DNA of 14,067 nucleotides from Francisellaceae bacterium (GTDB lineage Bacteria; Pseudomonadota; Gammaproteobacteria; Berkiellales; Berkiellaceae). This document shows, one piece after another, positions 6,624 through 13,200 of this stretch. The position numbers and the translations under genes are program-made. The notes below the pieces were generated by a model. That model saw only the letters and a program-made list of their open reading frames with translations, had not been told where the DNA came from and made no database searches. Location: the NCBI GenBank assembly GCA_023266415.1, contig JAHFQG010000020.1, forward strand, positions 1-14,067, read 5' to 3'. Within the stretch, counting starts at the first letter, position 1, and every line of letters begins with the position of its first letter.

Positions 6624-8293
6624 TTACAGAGCCAACCTCTAAAGTGCTAAAAACGGCTGTTGGAATTGATTTAGGTACTACGTATTCTTTGGTGGCCGTC
6701 ATGCAGGGGGAACGTGCTATCATCATTCCAGATGAACAAGGCAATACTCTATTGCCCTCTGCCGTTTGGTACCCTGACAAAGAAGAACCGGTGGTAGGTC
6801 AAGCGGCCAAAGAGGCCTCGTCACATGTCTTTGTTTCCACCAAACGCCTGATGGGCCAATCTCCCATGGCGATACAAGTGGCCACCGATATTCTAAAAGC
6901 GCTTAAAAAACGTGCTGAGCACTTTTGCCAAGAACCCATCGAACAGGCGGTGATTACCGTACCTGCTTATTTTACTGAAACTCAACGACAAGCCACCAAA
7001 CAGGCGGCCGAAAACGCGGATCTTACTGTGTTGCGACTCCTCAGTGAACCAACAGCAGCCGCAGTGGCTTATGGGTTAGAACAAAACGCACAAGGATACC
7101 ATTTGATATACGATTTGGGAGGAGGGACATTTGATGTCTCCCTACTGTCTCTTAAAAAGGGGGTATTTTCCGTCCTAGCCACCACCGGAGATACCCTATT
7201 AGGGGGAGACGACATTGATACGCTGTTAGCGGATTATGTGTTTGCTCGGACAGAACAAACACCACCTCGTGCATTGGCGTGTGCTTGGAAAGAGGCTTTG
7301 TCTGATGCAGATAACATCGAATTGCCGGAACCCTATGATATTACGCTTACTCAAGAAGAGTTAGAAAAATGCCTAAAACCGCTCATTCAACGTACCCTGA
7401 CATTATGCCATCAAGTACTACAAGATGCAGGCTTGTCTAAAAAAGACATACAGGAAGTGGTGTTGGTGGGGGGATCTACCCGTATTCCTGCTATCCGGCA
7501 TGCTGTGACGCAATTCTTCCAAAAAACGCCTGTGGTCAATATACATCCTGAAGAAGTGGTGGCCCAAGGGGCGGCGAGGCAAGCCCATGTGTTGTCGGGG
7601 CATCCCTTAGCGGGAGCGTTGCTGTTGGATGTAGTGCCCTTATCATTGGGGCTTGAAGTGATGGGGGGCGTGGTTGAAAAAATCATTGAACGCAACAGTG
7701 CGCTCCCTATTTCAGTGACTCAGTCATTCACCACTTATCAAGAGGGGCAAACGGGATTTCAGATCCATGTCTTGCAGGGGGAGCGAGAACTGGTGGCCGA
7801 TTGCGAATCTTTAGCACGGTTTGAGCTGAAAGGCCTTCCTCCCAAACCTGCAGGTCAAATTACGATAGAGGTTACTTTTCAGCTGGATGCGGATGGTTTA
7901 TTGTCTGTTTCGGCGGTTGAAAAGAGCTCAGGGGTGGCACATACGGTGGTGGTTAACCCCACCCATGATTTAACCCCAGAAGCCATTTCGAAAGCCTTGA
8001 AAGAGTCGGGCGCTTGTGCGGTGCAAGATATGCGGCAGCGCCACCTTCAGGCACAGCGGGTGGAAATAGAACAATTGCTGGCTTTTTTAACCAAAGCCTT
8101 GCAAGATTCCCCTTGGTTAGATCTGAATACCCGTCAAACTATTGAAGCGGCAATGCGGTTGGTGACAGACCAAGAAACTTTGAAGCATTTGGAAGTGATC
8201 AGTGAATCTTTTATGATAGAACGTCTGAATCGTGCCATGAGGGCGGCGCTGGTTGGTCAAACGCCTGACGAAATAACCGTCGATGTGGAATGA
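6617..8293 (+). CDS. hscA: Hsp70-type chaperone HscA, shortened
   Basis: A specialised Hsp70 that binds the LPPVK motif of IscU and drives cluster release with ATP. Visible: phosphate loop GIDLGTTYS 16-24, [20 protein letters not shown] about 112-131, DLGGGTFD 166-173, VGGSTRIP 284-291, the interdomain linker [10 protein letters not shown] 338-347, and a substrate domain with [21 protein letters not shown]. At 558 residues it is about 58 shorter than E. coli HscA as I remember it. About 30 residues are missing between KRLMGQS (76-82) and [13 protein letters not shown] (89-101), where E. coli has a hairpin segment; other losses are smaller. The frame is intact, so it is probably functional. 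A strong ribosome-binding site, GGAGGAGAAGG, lies inside hscB, and the genes overlap by 7 bp. Confidence 0.95.
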   Translation: MLITEPTSKVLKTAVGIDLGTTYSLVAVMQGERAIIIPDEQGNTLLPSAVWYPDKEEPVVGQAAKEASSHVFVSTKRLMGQSPMAIQVATDILKALKKRAEHFCQEPIEQAVITVPAYFTETQRQATKQAAENADLTVLRLLSEPTAAAVAYGLEQNAQGYHLIYDLGGGTFDVSLLSLKKGVFSVLATTGDTLLGGDDIDTLLADYVFARTEQTPPRALACAWKEALSDADNIELPEPYDITLTQEELEKCLKPLIQRTLTLCHQVLQDAGLSKKDIQEVVLVGGSTRIPAIRHAVTQFFQKTPVVNIHPEEVVAQGAARQAHVLSGHPLAGALLLDVVPLSLGLEVMGGVVEKIIERNSALPISVTQSFTTYQEGQTGFQIHVLQGERELVADCESLARFELKGLPPKPAGQITIEVTFQLDADGLLSVSAVEKSSGVAHTVVVNPTHDLTPEAISKALKESGACAVQDMRQRHLQAQRVEIEQLLAFLTKALQDSPWLDLNTRQTIEAAMRLVTDQETLKHLEVISESFMIERLNRAMRAALVGQTPDEITVDVE

Positions 8294-8297
8294 ACCT

Positions 8298-8636
8298 ATG
8301 CCCAAAATTACTTTTTTGCCTCATGAGAAATTATGCCCTCAGGGGATGACGATAGAAGCCCCGACAGGGGAGTCTATCTTGATGGCTGCCTTGAATGAGG
8401 GGGTGAATATTGAACATGCGTGTGAAATGGCCTGTGCTTGCACGACTTGTCATGTGATTATTAAAAAAGGCTACAACAGCATGGCGCCATCCGATGAATT
8501 AGAAGACGATTTATTAGACAAAGCCTGGGGATTAACGGCCACCTCTCGGTTGAGTTGTCAGGCTATTGTAGGTAAAGAAGATTTGGAAATAGAAATTCCA
8601 AAATATACCATCAATCAGGTGAGTGAGGGGAAATGA
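8298..8636 (+). CDS. fdx: ISC-type [2Fe-2S] ferredoxin
   Basis: An adrenodoxin-like ferredoxin that supplies electrons for cluster assembly on IscU. 112 residues. Ligands Cys42, Cys48 and Cys51 lie in ACEMACACTTCHV, with Cys87 in SRLSCQA. The spacing C-x5-C-x2-C is that of E. coli Fdx, and the extra Cys46 is also found in the family. The ATG at 8298, 4 bp after the hscA stop, gives the family start MPKITFLPHE; an in-frame ATG at 8283 lies within hscA. It is the last gene of the contiguous isc block. Confidence 0.97.
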   Translation: MPKITFLPHEKLCPQGMTIEAPTGESILMAALNEGVNIEHACEMACACTTCHVIIKKGYNSMAPSDELEDDLLDKAWGLTATSRLSCQAIVGKEDLEIEIPKYTINQVSEGK

Positions 8637-8662
8637 TTAGCTAGGGCTAATTAGATTAAAAT

Positions 8663-8778
8663 GGCCTTGTTGCATGAATGGCCATGTTTCCAGGTCATCC
8701 CGAACATTGTGAGGGATCTCCTGGATGCCAGTTTTCACTGGCATGACATCCAGAATGCCTGATTCATGCAACAAGGCC
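8663..8778 (+). mobile_element. MITE copy 2 (116 bp), internally deleted, with target duplication
   Basis: The same 17-bp inverted ends as copy 1. It is flanked by a perfect 9-bp direct repeat, GATTAAAAT, at 8654-8662 and 8779-8787, which shows that it inserted as a discrete transposed unit. Relative to copies 3 and 4, 89 bp are missing between GAGGGATCTCC and CTGGATGCC, removing the second arm of the main hairpin and both 19-bp units. The TGCCAGT/ACTGGCA hairpin is kept. It lies 26 bp past the fdx stop. Confidence 0.9.
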
Positions 8779-8784
8779 GATTAA

Positions 8785-8808
8785 AATTCAGTGTAATGAC
8801 ACTGAATT
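8785..8808 (+). repeat. Inverted repeat at the promoter of the unknown gene
   Basis: AATTCAGTG (8785-8793) and CACTGAATT (8800-8808) form a perfect 9-bp stem with a 6-nt loop. No T-run follows, so it is not a typical intrinsic terminator. It overlaps the -35 region of the putative promoter at 8802-8831, so an operator is an alternative reading. Confidence 0.6.
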
Positions 8809-8831
8809 ATAGTAGTTAACTGAGTTATAAT
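8802..8831 (+). promoter_or_regulatory. Possible promoter for the 8867 gene
   Basis: A perfect TATAAT at 8826-8831, with the weak -35 candidate CTGAAT at 8802-8807 (18-bp spacer). The dyad at 8785-8808 covers the -35. A leader of about 30 nt would end in the ribosome-binding site GGGAGAAG (8857-8864). Confidence 0.45.
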
Positions 8832-8866
8832 AACACGATAGAGGTAATATCGTATCGGGAGAAGCT

Positions 8867-9838
8867 ATGAAAGTACTGAAGGCCGTAGGCCAAACAGGAT
8901 TGGCGGTTTTTTGTTTTGGGTTATTAACAACCCAATTGGCAGTTAATCTTCTGCGAGGAAAGGCCGGCGAACAGAATTTGAAAAGAGCTTTAGGATTGGG
9001 TGGGCTTTCAAGCATTTATGTCCGTTTACCCTCAAAAGTAATGTGGGGAAAAGAAGCATCTGAAATAGAGAAAATTTTGCAAGATGTGTTACAAACAGAA
9101 CGGGTGTATTCAACAGAAGATATCCAAAAATGTTTAGAAAAAAACATCCATAAAATTGTGTTGGATGATCCGGATTTTAAGAAACTCTCAACCAATGAGA
9201 AAGCTAAACAACTTATTTCGCGCGCCCAATTTCGGTTTACTGATTTTTTGCACCATTCTCCTTTTAAAGAGATGCTCGAAAAAATAAACAAACTATTTTG
9301 CAAACTAACTAAATTAGTTAATGGTCATGATCAGTATTTTGATGGATGGGTTAAAAGGGCACCAGACGAGGAAAAACGATGGGATTTCACTCAACGGGAT
9401 GTTGATGCTCTGATACGTATAAAAGCGATACACTCATCTGCGTATGGTCCTGCTTCCCCTGAAGAACGATTGGCTCATCCTCATCAACCACCTGGTTTTT
9501 TTAGAAGAATGCTCGGATTGGTATTAGGATATCCTGTCGTGGCTATTGCAATAGCCACTATCGTGACATCGGGTATTATCACTGCGGTTGGTGCTCTGAC
9601 TCTATGGCCAATAGATGTGTTATGGATGGCGTTTCAAAAAAAACAAGCCTTAACTTCAGAAAAAAACCATCAACAGATTGAAACGAAAGAGATGTCTGTA
9701 CAAACTGACTCCGAAGTCGTCCCACCTTTGGTGGCATCAAAAATATCCCAAACTTCAGAAAAATCAACGATGACCGAACCATCACTTCCTTCTTCCCATA
9801 AAAAAAGTTTTTTGGAGAGGTTGGGGTTTAACAAATAA
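8867..9838 (+). CDS. Unknown membrane-associated protein inserted between fdx and iscX
   Basis: I do not recognise the family. 323 residues. There is a hydrophobic segment near the N-terminus (about 8-29, AVGQTGLAVFCFGLLTTQLA, an uncleaved anchor or signal sequence), then a charged, helical middle region (about 60-210) with EKAKQLI and FKEMLEKI stretches, then a long hydrophobic stretch (about 214-254, possibly two passes). The tail is polar and Ser/Thr/Glu-rich (about 260-312) and ends basic, SHKKSFLERLGFNK. It has a good ribosome-binding site and its own promoter candidate. It is AT-richer than the isc genes and splits fdx from iscX, so it is probably an accessory insertion. A secreted or effector-like role is conceivable but unsupported by any motif I can name. 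Confidence 0.85.
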   Translation: MKVLKAVGQTGLAVFCFGLLTTQLAVNLLRGKAGEQNLKRALGLGGLSSIYVRLPSKVMWGKEASEIEKILQDVLQTERVYSTEDIQKCLEKNIHKIVLDDPDFKKLSTNEKAKQLISRAQFRFTDFLHHSPFKEMLEKINKLFCKLTKLVNGHDQYFDGWVKRAPDEEKRWDFTQRDVDALIRIKAIHSSAYGPASPEERLAHPHQPPGFFRRMLGLVLGYPVVAIAIATIVTSGIITAVGALTLWPIDVLWMAFQKKQALTSEKNHQQIETKEMSVQTDSEVVPPLVASKISQTSEKSTMTEPSLPSSHKKSFLERLGFNK

Positions 9839-9856
9839 GATCGCAAGGATACTCCC

Positions 9857-10051
9857 ATGCAATGGACCGATACGTATGACATTGCCCTCGCATTAAGTGA
9901 AAAATACCCGGATATAGCTCCTTTGAGTATTCGATTTACAGATTTATGTCAATGGGTTTATGAGTTAGAAGGCTTTCTTGGAAAGAAGGCTCAATGTAAT
10001 GAAAAAATCTTGGAAGCGATACAAATGGCTTGGTTAGATGAGGTACAATAG
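9857..10051 (+). CDS. iscX: Fe-S assembly modulator IscX (YfhJ)
   Basis: A small acidic protein that binds IscS at the IscU/frataxin interface and modulates desulfurase activity with iron. 64 residues. The family hallmarks are clear: MQWTDTYDIALALSEKYPD at the start, IRFTDLCQWVYELEGF in the middle and NEKILEAIQMAWLDE at the end. It starts 18 bp after the preceding gene, with AAGGAT as its ribosome-binding site. It would normally follow fdx directly; here it is separated by MITE copy 2 and the unknown gene, so it may be transcribed with that gene. Confidence 0.95.
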   Translation: MQWTDTYDIALALSEKYPDIAPLSIRFTDLCQWVYELEGFLGKKAQCNEKILEAIQMAWLDEVQ

Positions 10052-10078
10052 CCCTTTTTCAGTTCAAGGGACTTTCTC

Positions 10079-10492
10079 ATGATCGAACAAACCTTGTCCA
10101 TTATCAAACCCGATGCGGTTTCGGCTCATCATATTGGGGCCATTTATCATCGTTTTGAACAAGCTGGCCTTTCTATTGTGGCGGCTAAAATGGTTCATTT
10201 AACCCAAGAACAAGCCGAAAAATTTTATGACATTCATAAAGCGCGTCCATTTTTTAAGAATCTGGTCCAGTTTATGTGTCGAGGTCCCATTATGGTTCAA
10301 GTACTTCAAGGCGAAAATGCCATTTTGAAACATCGGGAAATCATGGGGGCAACCGATCCTAAACAAGCTGCCCCAGGCACCATCCGAGCCGATTTTGCTA
10401 AAAGTATCGATGAGAATGCGGTACATGGATCTGATGCCCCTGAAACGGCTAAAACCGAAATTGCCTTCTTTTTTGATAAAACGTTTGCATAA
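10079..10492 (+). CDS. ndk: Nucleoside diphosphate kinase
   Basis: Transfers the terminal phosphate from ATP to nucleoside diphosphates through a phosphohistidine. 137 residues, slightly under the usual 140-143. Visible: ATP-site Lys10 in [20 protein letters not shown] about 55-66, [19 protein letters not shown] 89-107, and the catalytic His116 in NAVHGSD. It lies 27 bp after iscX. Its stop overlaps the rlmN start (TAATG). The order iscX, ndk, rlmN, pilF is familiar from gammaproteobacteria. Confidence 0.97.
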   Translation: MIEQTLSIIKPDAVSAHHIGAIYHRFEQAGLSIVAAKMVHLTQEQAEKFYDIHKARPFFKNLVQFMCRGPIMVQVLQGENAILKHREIMGATDPKQAAPGTIRADFAKSIDENAVHGSDAPETAKTEIAFFFDKTFA

Positions 10493-11592
10493 TGACTTCT
10501 AAAACCAACCTTTTAGGCCTCAGTCGAACCCAGTTACGGGCTTTTTTCGTGACTTTAGAAGAAAAGCCTTTTCGGGCCGACCAGGTAATGCAGTGGATCC
10601 ATCAATATGGTCTCACCGATTTTTCTGAGATGAGCAACTTAAGTAAAGGATTGCGTGACAAGTTAACTGCCACTTGTGTGGTAGAGGCTCCTGAATGTGT
10701 CTCGGTTCATCAAGCGATGGATGGCACCCGTAAATGGTTGCTGACGGTGGCTGGTGGGAGTGCCGTGGAAGCGGTGCTTATTCCAGAGAAGCAACGTCGT
10801 ACCTTATGTGTTTCATCCCAGGTCGGCTGTATGCTGGATTGTCGTTTTTGTTGTACGGGTAAGCAAGGGTTTAATCGTAATTTAACTTCCCACGAAATTA
10901 TAGGCCAGTTATGGCAAGTGAATCAAACCTTACGGCTGGAAGGCCAAGCGCTTATTTCGAATGTGGTCATGATGGGTATGGGTGAACCTTTACTGAATTA
11001 TGAAGCGGTGGTGCCTGCCATGCAGATTATGCGGGACGATTTTGGTTATGGAATTTCGAAACGTCGTATTACTCTCAGTACATCGGGTATTGTGCCCAAA
11101 TTATATGATTTGGCCAAGGATTGTGATGTGGCTTTAGCCATTTCATTACATGCTCCTACTGACGAGCTGCGCGACCACTTGGTACCTATTAATCGAAAAT
11201 ACAACATAGAGAGTTTGTTAACTGCCTGCTCTCATTATATCGATAATACGCATCATGATAGCATCACTGTAGAATATGTGATGCTTAAAGATGTGAATGA
11301 CAGTCGAGAGCAGGCCAAAGCTTTGGTAAAACTGCTCCGCTCTTTTCCGGCTAAGGTTAATTTAATTCCTTTCAACACTTTTTCCAACACCGAGTATCAG
11401 CGGTCTTCTCCGGAAGCCATTGCTGCTTTCCGTGATATTTTAATAGCGGCTGGTATTATGACGTTTACCCGTAAAACTCGGGGTGATGATATTGCTGCCG
11501 CTTGTGGTCAGTTAGCTGGCAAAGTAAACGACCGCACCTTTCGGGCATTACGGTTTCAAAAAAAACAGGTGAACCGAGTAGAGGTACTGTAA
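10492..11592 (+). CDS. rlmN: 23S rRNA A2503 / tRNA A37 C2-methyltransferase RlmN
   Basis: A radical SAM methyltransferase that puts a methyl group on C2 of adenine 2503 in 23S rRNA and adenine 37 in some tRNAs. 366 residues. The [4Fe-4S]-binding CxxxCxxC motif is CMLDCRFC (Cys113, Cys117, Cys120). The two mechanistic cysteines are Cys106 (RRTLCVSSQVGC) and Cys338 (AAACGQLAGK). MGMGEPLLN and SLHAPTDELRDHLVPINRKY are family signatures. As an Fe-S enzyme it depends on the assembly genes upstream. It is translationally coupled to ndk. Confidence 0.97.
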   Translation: MTSKTNLLGLSRTQLRAFFVTLEEKPFRADQVMQWIHQYGLTDFSEMSNLSKGLRDKLTATCVVEAPECVSVHQAMDGTRKWLLTVAGGSAVEAVLIPEKQRRTLCVSSQVGCMLDCRFCCTGKQGFNRNLTSHEIIGQLWQVNQTLRLEGQALISNVVMMGMGEPLLNYEAVVPAMQIMRDDFGYGISKRRITLSTSGIVPKLYDLAKDCDVALAISLHAPTDELRDHLVPINRKYNIESLLTACSHYIDNTHHDSITVEYVMLKDVNDSREQAKALVKLLRSFPAKVNLIPFNTFSNTEYQRSSPEAIAAFRDILIAAGIMTFTRKTRGDDIAAACGQLAGKVNDRTFRALRFQKKQVNRVEVL

Positions 11593-11630
11593 ATTTGAAT
11601 GAAAATAGGGTACAAAGCACGCTTTCCGAT

Positions 11631-11835
11631 GGCCTTGTTGCATGAATGGCCATGTTTCCACGTCATCCCGAACATTGTGAGGGATCTCCTAAGAGTGGCA
11701 TAGAGGGAGATCCCTCGCTACGCTCGGGATGACGGGCTACGCTTGGGATGACTTAACAAAATATATACTACGGGCAACTGGATGCCAGTTTTCACTGGCA
11801 TGACATCCAGAATGCCTGATTCATGCAACAAGGCC
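11631..11835 (+). mobile_element. MITE copy 3 (205 bp) with target duplication
   Basis: A full-size copy with the 17-bp inverted ends and a perfect 9-bp flanking direct repeat, CTTTCCGAT, at 11622-11630 and 11836-11844. Inside, GTCATCCCGA (11662-11671) can pair with TCGGGATGAC (11724-11733), and GAGGGATCTCC (11679-11689) with GGAGATCCCTC (11706-11716), giving a long interrupted hairpin. Two 19-bp units and the TGCCAGT/ACTGGCA hairpin follow. It starts 39 bp after the rlmN stop and differs from copy 4 at about three positions. Confidence 0.92.
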
Positions 11836-11860
11836 CTTTCCGATAATAAAAAGAAAAATC

Positions 11861-12145
11861 ATGGAAAAATTATCTTCGGTACATGCTTATAAAGATCATG
11901 CTTGGAAAAAAATAGGATATCCACTTGTTTCTGGATAATTTAGTTACTTTACCCGAAGAATATGGGATACACTATACACAGGTATTAAAGCAATTAGGGG
12001 AGGAACACCATATGCAGTTTCCATCAACCATCGAGCGTCTGGCTTTAAAGCGAGGCTGGGAACAAGGGATAGAGCAAGGAAGAGAACAAGGATGATTAAC
12101 TGTTTACACGCACACTCATTAGAAGAAATCTTTCAAACTCAGTAA
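11861..12145 (+). pseudogene. Decayed Rpn-family nuclease/transposase remnant
   Basis: There is no intact gene here, but pieces of one. From 11916 to a stop at 12093-12095 the frame reads LPEEYGIHYTQVLKQLGEEH, then STIERLALKRGWEQGIEQGREQG. The closing repeats of GxEQG are typical of the C-terminal tail of PD-(D/E)XK recombination-promoting nuclease/transposases (Rpn, PDDEXK_2). After the stop, a shifted frame continues HSLEEIFQTQ to a stop at 12143-12145, as in the family's usual S-x-E-E-I tail. An ATG at 11861 opens only 25 codons in a third frame (MEKLSSVHAYKDHAWKK). The nuclease core is missing. The assignment rests on the tail pattern only. Confidence 0.5.
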
Positions 12146-12162
12146 CCTGCGGGGCTTGTTGG

Positions 12163-12639
12163 ATGAATCATCTTCCATTGTGTCATGCCAGCCTACAATG
12201 GTATTTAGTTTTCGTATCCTTTATCTTTTGCAGTATTTTACTGTGTTTAAGTGCTTGTACTGTATCTGAGCCTCCCAAAGCCCTCCGAACGGCCAAAATT
12301 CAAACTGAATTAGGTTTGTTTTACCTAGAAAAAGGGGATAAAATTCGCGCGAAAACTAAATTATTGCGTGCTGCACAATTGGCCCCCCACGCTTCTTTTA
12401 CCCACGATGCCCTGGCCTTCTATTGGGAAACTCTTGGGGATTTAGCCCGGGCAGAGCTCGAACACCAAAAAGCCATTCAATTGAACCCCAAAGGGCCGGA
12501 ATACCATCATTATGGGGTGTTTTTATGCCGCATCGGTTCCTATCAATCCGGCCAACAAATGCTAAAAAAAGCCCTCCAAGATGAAAATTATTTAAGGGCG
12601 GAGGAAACGTATAAGGCCCAGGCGAAATGCGGGATATGA
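12163..12639 (+). CDS. pilF: TPR lipoprotein PilF/PilW-like, C-terminally short
   Basis: An outer-membrane lipoprotein (pilotin) needed for PilQ secretin assembly in type IV pili. 158 residues. There is an N-terminal hydrophobic signal with lipobox LSAC (Cys32 as the lipidation site), then three tetratricopeptide-type repeats at about 47-80, 81-114 and 115-148 (for example GLFYLEKGDKIRAKTKLLRA and ELEHQKAIQLNP). The position after rlmN supports PilF. Family members are about 250 residues as I remember, so roughly 90 residues and later repeats are missing; the frame stops after EETYKAQAKCGI. The gene that usually follows (rodZ-like) is absent. It may be a pseudogene or a minimal form. An ORF this size with a lipobox is real coding sequence; its function is less sure. 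Confidence 0.75.
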   Translation: MNHLPLCHASLQWYLVFVSFIFCSILLCLSACTVSEPPKALRTAKIQTELGLFYLEKGDKIRAKTKLLRAAQLAPHASFTHDALAFYWETLGDLARAELEHQKAIQLNPKGPEYHHYGVFLCRIGSYQSGQQMLKKALQDENYLRAEETYKAQAKCGI

Positions 12640-12833
12640 CACGAAAAATAATAATGATGTAAAAGTAGAAAGTAATCAGACTCAGGTTTTTGCTGTAACT
12701 CTTAAAAAGTCACAGTAGTTTTTGGCGGTTAGAAAGAAGTTAGGTGTTTGGCTAATATTTTTTCAAGAAAGCGTGTATAATATATTATTTTTTGTGTAAA
12801 TTTGTTTTTGTATAGTAATTTTACACAAGAAAT
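12640..12833 (+). repeat. AT-rich gap after pilF with a near-perfect inverted repeat
   Basis: No gene is visible. TTGTGTAAATT (12792-12802) and AATTTTACACAA (12817-12828) form an inverted repeat with one bulged base and a 14-nt loop. It has no T-run after it and ends 5 bp before MITE copy 4. A TATAAT at 12776-12781 lies just before the left arm but lacks a convincing -35, so I do not call a promoter. Confidence 0.5.
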
Positions 12834-13038
12834 GGCCTTGTTGCATGAATCAGGTATTCTGGATGTCATGCCAGTGAAAACTGGCATCCAGTTGCCCGTA
12901 GTATATATTTTGTTAAGTCATCCCGAGCGTAGCCCGTCATCCCGAGCGTAGCGAGGGATCTCCCTCTATGCCACTCTTAGGAGATCCCTCACAATATTCG
13001 GGATGACGTGGAAACATGGCCATTCATGCAACAAGGCC
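12834..13038 (-). mobile_element. MITE copy 4 (205 bp), inverted
   Basis: Same length and content as copy 3 but on the opposite strand, with about three substitutions (GAATATT for GAACATT, CTCGGG for CTTGGG, ATACCTG for ATGCCTG). The 17-bp ends are intact. Flanks ACAAGAAAT and CTTACAAAC share no 9-bp duplication, so this copy either has recombined with another copy or has lost its duplication by mutation. Confidence 0.9.
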
Positions 13039-13138
13039 CTTACAAACTGTGATGATACACGATAGTACCAGGGGGGAGGAGGGGCTGCTTTGCAAACGCT
13101 CATAAAAGACTTACCCACTCTGAATGGGTGCCATCTAG

Positions 13139-13167
13139 TAGACAAACACAAAATATGGGGGTACAAT
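13139..13167 (+). promoter_or_regulatory. Sigma70-type promoter of the ankyrin gene
   Basis: TAGACA (13139-13144), a 17-bp spacer and TACAAT (13162-13167), each 5 of 6 to consensus at ideal spacing. Transcription would start near 13174, about 27 nt before the ATG at 13201, with GGAG at 13189-13192 as the ribosome-binding site. Confidence 0.7.
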
Positions 13168-13200
13168 CCTTAGCATTAAAATGGTTGTGGAGCCCCTTCA

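Noticed and set aside
8636..8651. Intrinsic terminator after fdx (ATTAGC/GCTAAT stem)
   Set aside because: The stem is only 6 bp and AT-rich, and no T-run follows.
12966..13166. Minus-strand ORF of 66 residues
   Set aside because: Most of it is MITE copy 4 read through, and similar peptides would arise from every copy.
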